Shown one piece after another: positions 16,994 to 25,227 of a DNA stretch of 64,000 nt (position 1 is its first letter; every line of letters starts with the position of its first letter). Below the pieces are notes generated by a model. That model was not told where the DNA came from and searched no databases. It worked only from the letters and a program-made list of their open reading frames with translations. The DNA lies in NCBI RefSeq assembly GCF_002355655.1, contig NZ_AP017569.1:558001-622000 (forward strand). The letters run 5' to 3'. The DNA is from Halorubrum trapanicum. GTDB taxonomy: Archaea > Halobacteriota > Halobacteria > Halobacteriales > Haloferacaceae. The translations under genes and the position numbers were made by a program.

Positions 16994-18532
16994 ATGACAC
17001 AGTACGTCGGTGCGATAGACCAGGGGACGACCGGCACCCGATTCATGGTGTTCGACCATGAGGGCCAGGTCGTCGCGAACGCCTACGAACAGCACGAACA
17101 GATCTACCCGAACCCGGGCTGGGTCGAACACGACCCGATGGAGATCTGGGAGAACACCCAGCAGGTCGTCCTCGACGGCCTCGCGGACGCCGGGCTGGAG
17201 GCGGACCAGCTCGAAGCGATCGGCATCACCAACCAGCGCGAGACGACCATCGTCTGGGACAAAGACTCCGGGCGACCGGTCCACAACGCCCTCGTGTGGC
17301 AGGACCGGCGGACGACCGACCGCGTCGAGGAGCTCCAGGAGGCGGACAAGATCGAGGAGATCCGCGAGAAGACCGGCCTCGAGGCCGACGCGTACTTCTC
17401 CGCGACCAAGACCGAGTGGATCCTCGACAACGCGGAGCCGCTCAAGATGCAGAGTTCCCGCGGGGGCGACCTCCGCGACCGCGCCCGCGCCGGCGAGCTG
17501 GTGATGGGCACCATCGACTCGTGGCTCATCTACAACCTGACGGGCAACCACATCACTGACGTCACCAACGCCTCCCGGACGATGCTGTACAACATCCGGG
17601 ACCTGGAGTGGGACGACGAGCTGCTCGACGAGTTCGACGTACCGAAGGAGATGGTGCCCGAGGTGCGCCCCTCCTCAGACGAGGACTACTACGGTCACAC
17701 GGACCCCGACGGCTTCCTCGGCGAGGAGGTGCCCGTCGCGGGCGCGCTCGGCGACCAGCAGGCCGCGCTGTTCGGCCAGACCTGTTTCGACGAGGGCGAC
17801 GCGAAGAACACCTACGGCACGGGCTCCTTTTACCTGATGAACACGGGCAACGAGGCCGTCGAGTCCGACCACGGGCTCCTCACCACGATCGGCTTCCAGA
17901 TGTCCGGCGAGCCCGTCCAGTACGCGCTGGAAGGCTCGATCTTCATCACCGGCGCCGCGATCGAGTGGCTCGAGGACGTCGACCTGATCAACAACGCGGC
18001 CCAGACCGCGGAGCTGGCGCGCTCGGTCGACTCGACCGACGGCGTCTACATGGTCCCGGCGTTCACGGGCCTCGGCGCCCCGCACTGGGACGGCCGCGCC
18101 CGCGGCACCATCGTCGGGATGACCCGCGGCACGAGCAAGGAGCACATCGTGCGGGCGACGCTCGAATCGATCGCCTACCAGACCCGCGACATCGCCGAGG
18201 CCATGGAGGCCGACTCCGGCGTGGAGACGACGAGCCTCCGCGTCGACGGCGGCGCGGTGAAGAACAACTTCCTCTGTCAGCTCCAGTCCGACATCATCCA
18301 GACCGAGATCGCGCGGCCTGAGGTCGACGAGACGACCGCGCTCGGCTCGGCGTACGCCGCCGGGCTCGCGGTCGGCTACTGGGACAACGTCGACGAGCTG
18401 CGCGACAACTGGCAGATCGACCGCGAGTTCACGCCCGAGAAGGACCAGGCGGAGGTCGACAAGCTGTACAGCCGCTGGGACGACGCGGTCGAGCGCTCGA
18501 AGAACTGGGCGATCGACGAGGAGGACGAGTAA
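16994..18532 (+). CDS. glpK: glycerol kinase
   Basis: The 512-residue FGGY kinase phosphorylates glycerol to glycerol 3-phosphate with ATP. Visible motifs are YVGAIDQGTTGTRFMVFDH (phosphate 1), NPGWVEHDPMEIW, ALVWQDRRT, GALGDQQAALFGQTC (phosphate 2) and LRVDGGAVKNNFLCQ (adenosine). The ATG at 16994 follows a GGAGG ribosome-binding sequence at 16979-16983, unusual among the mostly leaderless genes here. The frame extends upstream without this N-terminus. The stop is directly followed by the ATG of the permease gene, so both form one operon. Confidence 0.97.
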   Translation: MTQYVGAIDQGTTGTRFMVFDHEGQVVANAYEQHEQIYPNPGWVEHDPMEIWENTQQVVLDGLADAGLEADQLEAIGITNQRETTIVWDKDSGRPVHNALVWQDRRTTDRVEELQEADKIEEIREKTGLEADAYFSATKTEWILDNAEPLKMQSSRGGDLRDRARAGELVMGTIDSWLIYNLTGNHITDVTNASRTMLYNIRDLEWDDELLDEFDVPKEMVPEVRPSSDEDYYGHTDPDGFLGEEVPVAGALGDQQAALFGQTCFDEGDAKNTYGTGSFYLMNTGNEAVESDHGLLTTIGFQMSGEPVQYALEGSIFITGAAIEWLEDVDLINNAAQTAELARSVDSTDGVYMVPAFTGLGAPHWDGRARGTIVGMTRGTSKEHIVRATLESIAYQTRDIAEAMEADSGVETTSLRVDGGAVKNNFLCQLQSDIIQTEIARPEVDETTALGSAYAAGLAVGYWDNVDELRDNWQIDREFTPEKDQAEVDKLYSRWDDAVERSKNWAIDEEDE

Positions 18533-19669
18533 ATGAACGAGCTCCTCCTCCAGATCCCGGTCCTCGGGATCGAGGTCAAGCTGTTCGTCATGCTGCTCAT
18601 CACCGCGCTGGCGGGCGGCGCGTTCGGGGCCGCGATCGGCGCGCTCCCGGCGTTCATCTTCACCGGGTTCGTCGTCTTCCTCGGCGAGGGTATCGGCATC
18701 CTTCAGCGACAGATCGGCGCGATCGAAGGCATCCCCGCGGGCGAGCTCGCCGCGGGCATCACCGGCGTCATCGGGTTCGGTGCCATAACCGGCCCGCACA
18801 TCGCGTTCGCGGGCGGCGTCGCCGCCTCGGCGTACGCGGGCAAGAAGTACCCCGACATGAACCCCGCCGACGGCGGATATCACTTCGGGAAGGACATCAC
18901 GTACGCGTTCGGCACGAAGCCGGACATCCTCGCCGTCGGGGCCGTCTTCGGCGTGATCGGGATGCTGCTCACCCGCGTGCTGAACGGCGTCTTCATCAAC
19001 GTCATCGGGATGACGCCGCCGACCGACTTCATCGCGGTGTCGGTGTTCGCGACCGCGTTCCTCGCCCGCCCGGTGTTCGGCTACCCGATCGTCGGGAAGC
19101 CGGCCGGGAAGGGGCTGCTCGACATGTCGCCGTTCGAGCGCGGCGACATGCATCCGCAGGCCGACGGCGGTCCGGAAGAGCACGCCGGCCGGCCGGCGAC
19201 CGAGCCGTGGCTCCCCCACCAGTACAAGTGGTCCGGCGTCGCCGCCATCGGCCTCGTCGGCGGTATCCTCGGCGGGTACATCTACCTCCAGACGGGGAGC
19301 ATCTTCCTCGGCTACGGCATCTCGGCGATCAGCCTGCTGTTCCTGAACCTCGGCGTCGAGAAGATCCCGGTGACACACCACATCACCCTGCTCGGCTCCG
19401 TCGGCGCCGTGATCGGCGTCGGCGCGTTCGGGGACATCGGCGCGGTGACGCCGCTCGCGTCGGTCGGGACGAGCGGCGCCGTCGTCGCGCTGCTTGCCGG
19501 CGGCGTCCTCGGGGCCCTCAGCGGCCTCGTCGGCGAGGTCACCCAGCGGCTGTTCTACTCGCACTCAGGGACCCACGTGGACCCCCCGGCGATGGCCATC
19601 GCGATCATGATGCTCGTCGTGGGCGTCCTCGCCATCCTCGGCATCCTGCCGAACGCCGGGTACCTCTGA
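18533..19669 (+). CDS. integral membrane protein, putative glycerol transporter (haloarchaeal GlpX)
   Basis: The 378-residue protein has about nine hydrophobic segments rich in Gly/Ala, with a cytoplasmic or extracellular loop of charged and His residues near 205-230 (ending PWLPHQYKWSG). It begins directly after the glpK stop (TAA then ATG, no gap). The same gene order exists in Haloferax, where the membrane gene after glpK is called glpX and is suggested to take up glycerol; it is not the bacterial GlpX phosphatase nor the aquaporin-type GlpF. Transport is inferred from context. Confidence 0.75.
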   Translation: MNELLLQIPVLGIEVKLFVMLLITALAGGAFGAAIGALPAFIFTGFVVFLGEGIGILQRQIGAIEGIPAGELAAGITGVIGFGAITGPHIAFAGGVAASAYAGKKYPDMNPADGGYHFGKDITYAFGTKPDILAVGAVFGVIGMLLTRVLNGVFINVIGMTPPTDFIAVSVFATAFLARPVFGYPIVGKPAGKGLLDMSPFERGDMHPQADGGPEEHAGRPATEPWLPHQYKWSGVAAIGLVGGILGGYIYLQTGSIFLGYGISAISLLFLNLGVEKIPVTHHITLLGSVGAVIGVGAFGDIGAVTPLASVGTSGAVVALLAGGVLGALSGLVGEVTQRLFYSHSGTHVDPPAMAIAIMMLVVGVLAILGILPNAGYL

Positions 19670-19678
19670 GACCGCTCG

Positions 19679-19706
19679 CGGGAGCCGACGCCGCGTCGGC
19701 TCTCCC
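19679..19706 (+). terminator. possible hairpin terminator after the glpK operon
   Basis: A strong inverted repeat, GGGAGCCGACGC then CGTCGGCTCTCCC, begins ten bases after the permease stop. No T-run follows, so termination is only suggested. The remaining gap up to 19980 (about 275 bases) is GC-rich with no convincing gene. Confidence 0.35.
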
Positions 19707-19980
19707 GTAGCGGCCTGGGACCGTTCCGCACGCGAGACACCCTCCGACCAAGCCGCCGGATACCAATGAGACCAGACCGGACACGCGAACGCCGAGGCGC
19801 TCGGTTCGAGAGCGACGGCCGTCGCTCGGCCGGCGTCGCCGCCGCTCGCGGCCGCTCCGTCGCTCCCGACGCACCCGCCGGTCCCGACGCCCCTGCCGCC
19901 GACGCCGGTCCCGACCGCGATCGACCGCGCACCGACTCCGCTTCGTGCCAGTTTTGTTCGGCTGTCTCGGAGGGTCGGCC

Positions 19981-21153
19981 GTGAACATCGACGACCGGAT
20001 CGAACGGCGGCTCGGCTACGACGCCGGCATGAGCGTTCTCGCCGACTTCGAAGCCGTCTCACCGGTCAGACACGTCGACTCGCCGGTCGGCCGCGGCCCG
20101 GCGATAGAGCGGCTCCTCGACGTGTTCGAGCCCGCCTTCTCCGGCTCGCTCCCGCCGAGCGTCTACGTGTACGGCCCGAAGGGGAGCGGGAAGTCGGCGG
20201 TCGTCTCCGCGCTGTTCGACCGGCTGGCGAGCCACAGCGGTCCGCGGCGCGCCATCCAGACGACGACGCGGGCGGTCGAGCCGACGATCCCCGGGTTCGT
20301 CTACGTCGACGCTCGGAAGGCGTCGACCCGATTCCGGCTGTACCACGCGATGCTGGCCGCGATGAGCGACGACCCCGTCCCGGACCACGGGATCGGGACC
20401 GAGGAGCTGGCCGACTCGCTGCGCGACGCGATGCGCACGGGCCCCGACCTCGTCGTCGCGGTCGACCACACGAACGAGACCGAGACGCCGACGGCGGCGA
20501 CGCTGATCGACTGGCTGAACGACGTTGGCGATCGGGTCACGCCGGCCTGTATCGGCCGCGACCCGCCGGACGCGATCGACTGGGAGCCCGAGACGACCGT
20601 CGAGTTCGCGAAGTACCGCCGGCACGTGCTCGTCGAGCTGCTGACGAGCCGGTGTTCGACCGGGCTCGGCCGCGAAGCGCTCTCGCACGACCAGATCCGC
20701 GAGATCGTCGAGTGGGCCGCGGGCGACGCCCACGACGCGCTCGCCGCCGTAATGGGCGCGGCGGTCAACGCGGAGCGGGTGGGGGCGTCGACGGTCCGCT
20801 CCGGCGATGTCGACGCCGGTATCGACGGCGTGCCCCGCCCCTGCGTCGCGCTGGGGCGGGTGCTGGCGCTCCCCGAGAGCCGCCAGCGCCTCCTCTACGA
20901 GCTCGCCGGGCTCTCCGAGGAGGAGCGGTCGACGGTCGGCGTGGCGACCGAGGCCATCGCCGCCCGCCCGGGCGTCGACCTCTCGGCGTCGACGGTGCGG
21001 CGCGTGCTCTACGAGCTGGCCGACGCCGGCCTGCTCGAACGCGTCACCGTCCATCAGAGCGACGGCAAGGGGCGCCCCCCGAGCCGGCTCGTGCCGCTGT
21101 TCCCGACGGTCGTTTTCCGCGAGCTGTTCGAGCGACGCGTCCGGACCGGGTAG
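19981..21153 (+). CDS. divergent Orc1/Cdc6-family AAA ATPase
   Basis: The 390-residue protein has the Orc1/Cdc6 layout: VGRGPAIERLLDVFEPAFSG, Walker A GPKGSGKS (65-72), AAA lid, and a C-terminal winged helix (ARPGVDLSASTVRRVLYELA). Walker B reads LVVAVDH (157-163): the usual Asp-Glu is Asp-His, so ATP hydrolysis may be impaired. The GTG start at 19981 is chosen because GGAGGG lies about six bases upstream; the ATG at 20029 is the alternative. Initiator function is doubtful: no origin-type repeats were seen beside it. Confidence 0.8.
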   Translation: MNIDDRIERRLGYDAGMSVLADFEAVSPVRHVDSPVGRGPAIERLLDVFEPAFSGSLPPSVYVYGPKGSGKSAVVSALFDRLASHSGPRRAIQTTTRAVEPTIPGFVYVDARKASTRFRLYHAMLAAMSDDPVPDHGIGTEELADSLRDAMRTGPDLVVAVDHTNETETPTAATLIDWLNDVGDRVTPACIGRDPPDAIDWEPETTVEFAKYRRHVLVELLTSRCSTGLGREALSHDQIREIVEWAAGDAHDALAAVMGAAVNAERVGASTVRSGDVDAGIDGVPRPCVALGRVLALPESRQRLLYELAGLSEEERSTVGVATEAIAARPGVDLSASTVRRVLYELADAGLLERVTVHQSDGKGRPPSRLVPLFPTVVFRELFERRVRTG

Positions 21154-21228
21154 CGGCCAAAGGGGGCGACCCAACCGGATCAACAGCAGCGATACGTTTT
21201 TTAAAGGACGTAAGTGACAGCGGCAATT

Positions 21229-21830
21229 GCTTATAAATGGACGCGGTGGCGTGTGCCTGCGAGTGGCCGCCACCGGCGGCCGCGAGTCAGCACGCGCGAG
21301 GGAGTCGGTCGCCGAGCGAAGCGACGGCGACCGACGAGGCTGGGGAGGCGTGAGGTCGGTTGCGGTGCGTTCCCGCGAGCGAAGCGAGCGGGAACACGGA
21401 AGTCGCAGCCCGCGCAGCGAAGCGAGCAGGAACGTCTTCCGGTGGGGTGGGACTCAAAGGGGCAGCCGCGAGGACGAAGCACGGCGACGTAAGCACCGCA
21501 GGAACGAGCGAAGCGAGTGACGAGGAGCGTGGTTCGAGACGCCTTCGGCGTCTCGTCATCCCGAAAATCGGAGATTTTCGGGCGACAGCGAGCCGCGCGA
21601 GTCCTCGCGGCTGGGGCTTTGGAGGTGTTCGTCGCAGACCCCAAATCAACTATTTATAAGCGAGCGGCTGGGTCTTTGGAGATGTTCATCGTAGACCCCA
21701 AATCAACCATTTATAAGCGAGCGGCTGGGGCTTTGGAGGTGTTTGCCGCCGATCTGCCAGCAACTATTTATAAATAAGCGACTGGGACTTTAGCAACGTT
21801 TGTCGCGAATTCACGATCTACTTATAAAAA
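21229..21830 (+). repeat. dispersed structured repeat, copy A (candidate non-coding RNA)
   Basis: This copy fills the gap between the Orc1/Cdc6 gene and the phosphatase. In order: TATA-like CTTATAAA (21230-21237), a conserved GCGGTGGCG block (21243), hairpin 1 (21304-21314 pairs with 21325-21335, 11 bp), a copy-specific hairpin (21369-21376 with 21388-21395), the conserved block GGGTGGGACTCAAAGGGG (21446-21463), the long terminal stem (21464-21476 with 21601-21613, 13 bp) enclosing two short hairpins with TTC and GGA loops, then a 57-bp unit array. Stems are kept although sequence differs from the other copies. No convincing protein is encoded. Confidence 0.8.
21608..21830 (+). repeat. 57-bp tandem units with TATA-like boxes, copy A array
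   Basis: Units start at 21608, 21665, 21722 and 21779 (the last truncated). Each opens with CGGCTGGG or similar, has CTTTGGAGGTGTTC, and carries TTTATAA near unit position 46, so TATA-like boxes recur every 57 bases. The last box lies about 85 bases before the phosphatase ATG. Confidence 0.9.
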
Positions 21831-21906
21831 CCATCCAGTCGCTCCCTCGAGGTACCAGAGCCGATCGAACGGAAGACAGTTGTCGCCGAGTCGTCGACTC
21901 GCGGGT

Positions 21907-22587
21907 ATGGTTCCGCCCCTCGCGCTCGACATCGACGGCACGCTGACGACGCCGACCGGTCGGATCGACCCGCGAGCCTTCGAGCTGCTGCCGGACTGGG
22001 ACGCGCCGATAGTCTTCGCCACCGGGAAGGCGTTCCCGTACCCGGTCGCGCTCGCGCACTTCCTCGGCCGCGAGGAGACGGTGATCGCGGAGAACGGGGG
22101 CGTCGCGTACGTCGACGGCGAGACGACGCTCGTCGGCGACCCGGACGCAGCCCGGGCCGTCGTCGAGGCGTTCCGCGAGCGCGGCGGCGAGGTCGGCTGG
22201 GGCGACGGCGACACGGTGAACCGCTGGCGCGAGACGGAGGTCGCGGTCTCGCCCGACGCCGACGAGGCCCTGCTCCGCGAGGTCGCCGCGGCCGTCGACG
22301 ACGTGGAGGTCGTCGACACCGGCTACGCCTTCCACGTCAAGTCGACGGGCGTGAGCAAGGGGCGGGCGCTCCGCGTCGTCGCCGACGCGCTCGGTCTCGC
22401 GGCCGACGAGTTCGTCGCGGTCGGCGACAGCGAGAACGACGTCTCGACGTTCGGCGTCGCCGGCGAGTCCTACGCGGTCGCCAACGCGGACGCCGCCGCG
22501 CGCGAGGCCGCCGACGCGGTGCTCGACGAGGGGTTCATGGACGGGACGGTCTCGGTGCTCGAAAGACTGCGCGAGCGCGGCGAGTAG
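21907..22587 (+). CDS. phosphoglycolate phosphatase, archaeal HAD family
   Basis: The 226-residue protein is an archaeal Cof-type HAD phosphatase (TA0175-like). Motif I is LALDIDGTLTTPTG, motif II IVFATGKAF, motif III Lys in VKSTGVSKGRAL, and motif IV VAVGDSENDVSTF. These are the residues for phospho-aspartate chemistry with magnesium. Family members hydrolyse 2-phosphoglycolate; the substrate is inferred. The ATG at 21907 (MVPPLALDID) is preferred over an upstream in-frame start because the family begins just before motif I. Confidence 0.9.
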   Translation: MVPPLALDIDGTLTTPTGRIDPRAFELLPDWDAPIVFATGKAFPYPVALAHFLGREETVIAENGGVAYVDGETTLVGDPDAARAVVEAFRERGGEVGWGDGDTVNRWRETEVAVSPDADEALLREVAAAVDDVEVVDTGYAFHVKSTGVSKGRALRVVADALGLAADEFVAVGDSENDVSTFGVAGESYAVANADAAAREAADAVLDEGFMDGTVSVLERLRERGE

Positions 22588-22607
22588 GCGCGGCGTCTTC
22601 TTCCCGC

Positions 22608-22892
22608 TCACTCCCCGCCGTAGGGGTACCGCGCCGTCGCCCCGCACTCCAGGCAGCGGACGACCACGCGACCGGGTCGCGTCCGGACGCGGCTCGTCCT
22701 TCCGGGCCGGAGGTAGACGGCGCAGTCGTCGCAGGCGCGCCTGGAGAGCTCGGAGGGAACGCCACAGCGGTTGCGCTCGGCGATGCGGCGGGCGCGGGCG
22801 ACGTACTCGCGGGCGCGGTCGTACTCGTCGTCGACGACCGCCTCGCGGGCGAGGGCGAACAGCCGCTCGATCCGCTCCGACGGGATGCCCAT
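22608..22892 (-). CDS. rnp4: ribonuclease P protein component 4
   Basis: The 94-residue protein is archaeal Rpp21/Rnp4, a protein cofactor of RNase P, which removes tRNA 5' leaders. It has the N-terminal helical part (RIERLFALAREAVVDDEYDR, then EYVARARRIAERN) and a zinc ribbon with two Cys pairs (RRACDDC and RCLECGATARY). Its short length fits the family. It ends 21 bases from the stop of the phosphatase gene, which converges on it. Confidence 0.93.
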   Translation of the reverse strand: MGIPSERIERLFALAREAVVDDEYDRAREYVARARRIAERNRCGVPSELSRRACDDCAVYLRPGRTSRVRTRPGRVVVRCLECGATARYPYGGE

Positions 22893-22986
22893 GTCACGGA
22901 GGGCGGCGCGCGGCGGCAAAGAGGTTGTTATCCGGAGCGGTCGATCCCGCGGGGCCCTCCGTTCAGACGTTCCGCGAGCGGCGCCG

Positions 22987-23304
22987 TCAGGACTCGCGCC
23001 ACTTGTGGCCGCACTCGACGCAGGTGAACAATCGGACCTCGTAGGAGCCCCCCGGCTTCGGCAGCATCTCGTAGCGGGCCCGGTCGCCGTCGCAGCCGTC
23101 CGCCGGACAGGGCTCCCGCGTCGTCTCGGCGGAGCCGTCCGTCGCGTCGGCCACGGCGGGCGCCCCGTCGTCCCGTTGCGCGTCCCGCGTCGCCATCGCC
23201 GCCTCGTCTCCCGAGTCACGCGGCTCCTCGCTGTCGCAGGAGCGACACACCCACGCGTCCCCCTTGGCGTACATCGTCGACCCGCACTCGTCACAGAACC
23301 GCAT
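22987..23304 (-). CDS. transcription factor S-like protein (TFIIS/RPB9-related)
   Basis: The 105-residue protein has an N-terminal zinc ribbon (MRFCDECGSTMYAKGD, WVCRSCDSEEPRDS), an acidic linker and a C-terminal ribbon (CPADGCDGDRARYEM, TCVECGHKWRES), as in archaeal TFS, which rescues stalled RNA polymerase. In the C-terminal hairpin the acidic Asp-Glu needed to stimulate transcript cleavage aligns with Gly86-Ser87, so it may not cleave. It could be an RPB9-like or paralogous factor. It lies divergent from the Trm112-like gene. Confidence 0.88.
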   Translation of the reverse strand: MRFCDECGSTMYAKGDAWVCRSCDSEEPRDSGDEAAMATRDAQRDDGAPAVADATDGSAETTREPCPADGCDGDRARYEMLPKPGGSYEVRLFTCVECGHKWRES

Positions 23305-23362
23305 AAAACCGACGTACGCGGACGGGTGACAAATACGTTAGCTTCCGAGCCGCCGCGACCCG

Positions 23363-23376
23363 CACGCTTTTTTATC
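23363..23376 (+). promoter_or_regulatory. TATA box of the Trm112-like gene
   Basis: The run CGCTTTTTTATCGG ends about 22-27 bases before the ATG at 23398, the spacing of a leaderless promoter. Confidence 0.6.
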
Positions 23377-23397
23377 GGTCCAACCCAACCGAGCGGT

Positions 23398-23592
23398 ATG
23401 AAGGAATCCCTGATGGACGTGATCTGCTGTCCGCTCGACAAGGCGGCCCTCGAACTCGACGTCGACGACGCGGACGACGAGGAGATCCTCGCCGGGACGC
23501 TCACCTGTACGGAGTGCGGCGAGACGTACCCCATCGAGGACGGGATCCCGAACCTCCTCCCGCCGGACATGCGCGAAGAGGCCGCGGCGTAG
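23398..23592 (+). CDS. Trm112-like methyltransferase activator
   Basis: The 64-residue protein MKESLMDVICCPLDKAALEL has the Trm112 zinc-ribbon pattern: the Cys pair in CCPLD, TCTECGETYPIEDGIPNLLP at the C-terminal half. In Haloferax and eukaryotes Trm112 binds and activates several RNA and protein methyltransferases. The length is right for archaeal members. It follows a clear TATA box and is too short to be noticed easily. Confidence 0.9.
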   Translation: MKESLMDVICCPLDKAALELDVDDADDEEILAGTLTCTECGETYPIEDGIPNLLPPDMREEAAA

Positions 23593-23696
23593 CGGACCGC
23601 GATCGACCGGCCGCCGCGGAACGAGTCGCTCCCGCGCGCCCTCGGAAGCCCTCACTCGTGTGAATCTTTTTTTAGTACGGGGTCGTGGTCCCACCC

Positions 23697-24278
23697 GTGC
23701 CGACACTCGACGTCGAACTGAACGGGGAGGCGGTCCACGACATCGACGCCCCGGACTCGTTCGTCACCGACGGCCCGTTCCCGGTCGTGCTCGAGAACAG
23801 CGGGCGCTCGACGCACGTCCACCTCCACTTCGACGACGAGCTCGACCGGGTGGCCGCGCTCGACGAGGGGAACCACTTCGTCGCCGACGAGGCCACCCGC
23901 CACGTCCACGTCTCGACGGCCGCCGTCGACGAGGCCGTTCGCGGCAAACTGAAGATCGTCACCGGCTACGGGTCGAACACGACGTACGTCGACGTTCGGG
24001 TCGACCCGTCGCCCGAGGCCCCCGAGGAGGCGGTCGCCGTCGACGAGGAGCTCTCCGCCTCTCCGGAGCGCACGCCGGAGCCGCCGGCCCGACAGCGCGC
24101 GGTGAACGGCCTCGACCGCCTGGTACAGCGCGGCGGGGTCGCGGGCGCGGTCTTCGGGCTGGTCGCGGTCGGCGTCGCGGTCGCGGTCGCGGTCGCCGTC
24201 GACAGCGCCGTCGTCTGGCTCGCGGTCGGGCTCGCGCTGATGGTCGCGTTCGGCGCGGCGCTGCTCGCGCTGACGTGA
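23697..24278 (+). CDS. haloarchaeal protein with beta-rich domain and membrane tail
   Basis: The 193-residue protein begins VPTLDVELNGEAVHDIDAPD and has a beta-rich domain (PFPVVLENSGRSTHVHLHFD, ATRHVHVSTAAVDE, GYGSNTTYVDVRV), a Pro/Glu linker, then two C-terminal membrane helices near 145-193. The domain resembles an immunoglobulin-like or cupredoxin-like sandwich; function unknown. I chose the GTG at 23697 because a T-rich box at 23666-23674 lies about 27 bases upstream; a GTG four codons earlier is possible. Confidence 0.72.
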   Translation: MPTLDVELNGEAVHDIDAPDSFVTDGPFPVVLENSGRSTHVHLHFDDELDRVAALDEGNHFVADEATRHVHVSTAAVDEAVRGKLKIVTGYGSNTTYVDVRVDPSPEAPEEAVAVDEELSASPERTPEPPARQRAVNGLDRLVQRGGVAGAVFGLVAVGVAVAVAVAVDSAVVWLAVGLALMVAFGAALLALT

Positions 24279-24347
24279 GGCGACGGGCGTGTCCGCCCCG
24301 CGGCCTCCGCCGGCTCGACTCCGCTGTTTCCAGCGGCTCGTCCCTCT

Positions 24348-24412
24348 CGTCTCGCACCCCCCGTCTCGCACCCCCCGTCTCGCACCCCCCGTCTCGCACC
24401 CCCCGTCTCGCT
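24348..24412. repeat. 14-bp tandem repeat, 4.5 copies
   Basis: The unit CGTCTCGCACCCCC starts at 24348, 24362, 24376, 24390 and partly at 24404. It lies between the membrane-tailed gene and the small gene at 24456, upstream of its TATA box. It is probably a slippage array; no role can be seen. Confidence 0.95.
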
Positions 24413-24424
24413 CCGGATCCGCGC

Positions 24425-24433
24425 GCTTTTAAC
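24425..24433 (+). promoter_or_regulatory. TATA box of the small SH3-like gene
   Basis: CTTTTAACC lies about 27 bases before the ATG at 24456, the usual leaderless spacing. Confidence 0.6.
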
Positions 24434-24455
24434 CGTCCCACCGGAACGAGACGCC

Positions 24456-24644
24456 ATGAGCTTCGAGAAGGAAGACGAGGTCGTGCTCCACGACAAACAC
24501 AGCGAGTACGACGGCGAGACGGGGACGATTACGCAGGTGATGGAGACGATGTTCGGCGACGCGACGTACACGGTCAGCTTCGAGGATGGCCAGGAGACGG
24601 GCGTCCCGGAGGACGCGCTCGACGCCGTCGAGAGCGAGGAGTAA
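24456..24644 (+). CDS. small SH3-like protein (DUF1918-like)
   Basis: The 62-residue acidic protein MSFEKEDEVVLHDKHSEYDG, then GTITQVMETMFGDATYTVSF, reads as one SH3/KOW-like beta barrel as found in short DUF1918-type proteins. Its partner is unknown. The gene ends 21 bases before the RNA-binding protein gene on the same strand and may be cotranscribed with it. Confidence 0.75.
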   Translation: MSFEKEDEVVLHDKHSEYDGETGTITQVMETMFGDATYTVSFEDGQETGVPEDALDAVESEE

Positions 24645-24665
24645 CGCCGCCCCCACTCGTACCGC

Positions 24666-25103
24666 ATGCCGAAAGTCCCCTTCCACTACGTCGACCTCCG
24701 CGCGTTCTCGTACGCCACTGAGGACGTGAAACGCGTCGAGCAGGCGCTGTTCTCCCTGCTGCCCGACGACGTCGAGCTCGAACGCGTCGAGAACGTGGGG
24801 CATCACGGGGACCGGATCGTCGTCCTCTCGGCGCGCGTCGAGCGGGCCGACGAGATGCGACACGTGCTCGACCGGCTCTCCGAGCTGGAGGACCTCGACC
24901 GCGTTCTCGACGAGCTCGACGAGCGCGTCGACGACAACTGCGCGCTGTTCCTCCGCCTCGACAAGCAGGCGGCGTTCCGCGACGAGGTCCGGCTCGGCCC
25001 GGGGCTCACCGTCCGCACGAAGGTGGAGGCGTACCCGGCGAAAAAGGAGAAGGCGGTCGCGAACGCCCGCGAGACGCTCTCGCGGCTCGCGGACGAGGAC
25101 TGA
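24666..25103 (+). CDS. RNA-binding protein, archaeal exosome-associated family (COG1325-like)
   Basis: The 145-residue protein matches the archaeal family typified by VPFHYVDLRAFSYATEDVKRV at the N-terminus and VENVGHHGDRIVVLSARVE in the middle, ending in LRLDKQAAFRDEVRLGPG. It is described in comparative work as linked to exosome and RNA-processing genes. No catalytic motif is seen. RNA binding is inferred from the family. Confidence 0.82.
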   Translation: MPKVPFHYVDLRAFSYATEDVKRVEQALFSLLPDDVELERVENVGHHGDRIVVLSARVERADEMRHVLDRLSELEDLDRVLDELDERVDDNCALFLRLDKQAAFRDEVRLGPGLTVRTKVEAYPAKKEKAVANARETLSRLADED

Positions 25104-25227
25104 GCGCGCCCGACCGCACCCGCGTGCGGTCGACCGCCGACGGCCGCGCGAGGCCGCGCTCTCCCGGTCGCGTGTCCGGCCCGCACCCGCGGCGTGACTT
25201 TTTCACCCGCCCCGTCGATGTCCGGCT

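Noticed and set aside
19766-19984. Small gene of 72 codons before the Orc1/Cdc6 gene
   Set aside because: Composition is Arg/Pro/Asp-rich chance frame; the ribosome binding site at about 19970 serves the GTG at 19981, and no TATA box precedes the frame.
21154-21240. Replication origin next to the Orc1/Cdc6 gene
   Set aside because: Only one short AT-rich run is present and no repeated origin-recognition-like motifs were seen.
21517-21777. Open frame through copy A giving repeated AAGALEVFVADPKSTIYKR-like peptides, with similar frames in copies B and C
   Set aside because: 57 is a multiple of three, so tandem units stay open by chance. No shared start codon or upstream signal exists, frames end at different stops, copy D breaks the frame, and the same DNA shows stem covariation, which fits non-coding better.
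21154-21880. Possible CRISPR array
   Set aside because: Units are contiguous 57-bp tandem repeats without unique spacers, and no cas genes are near.
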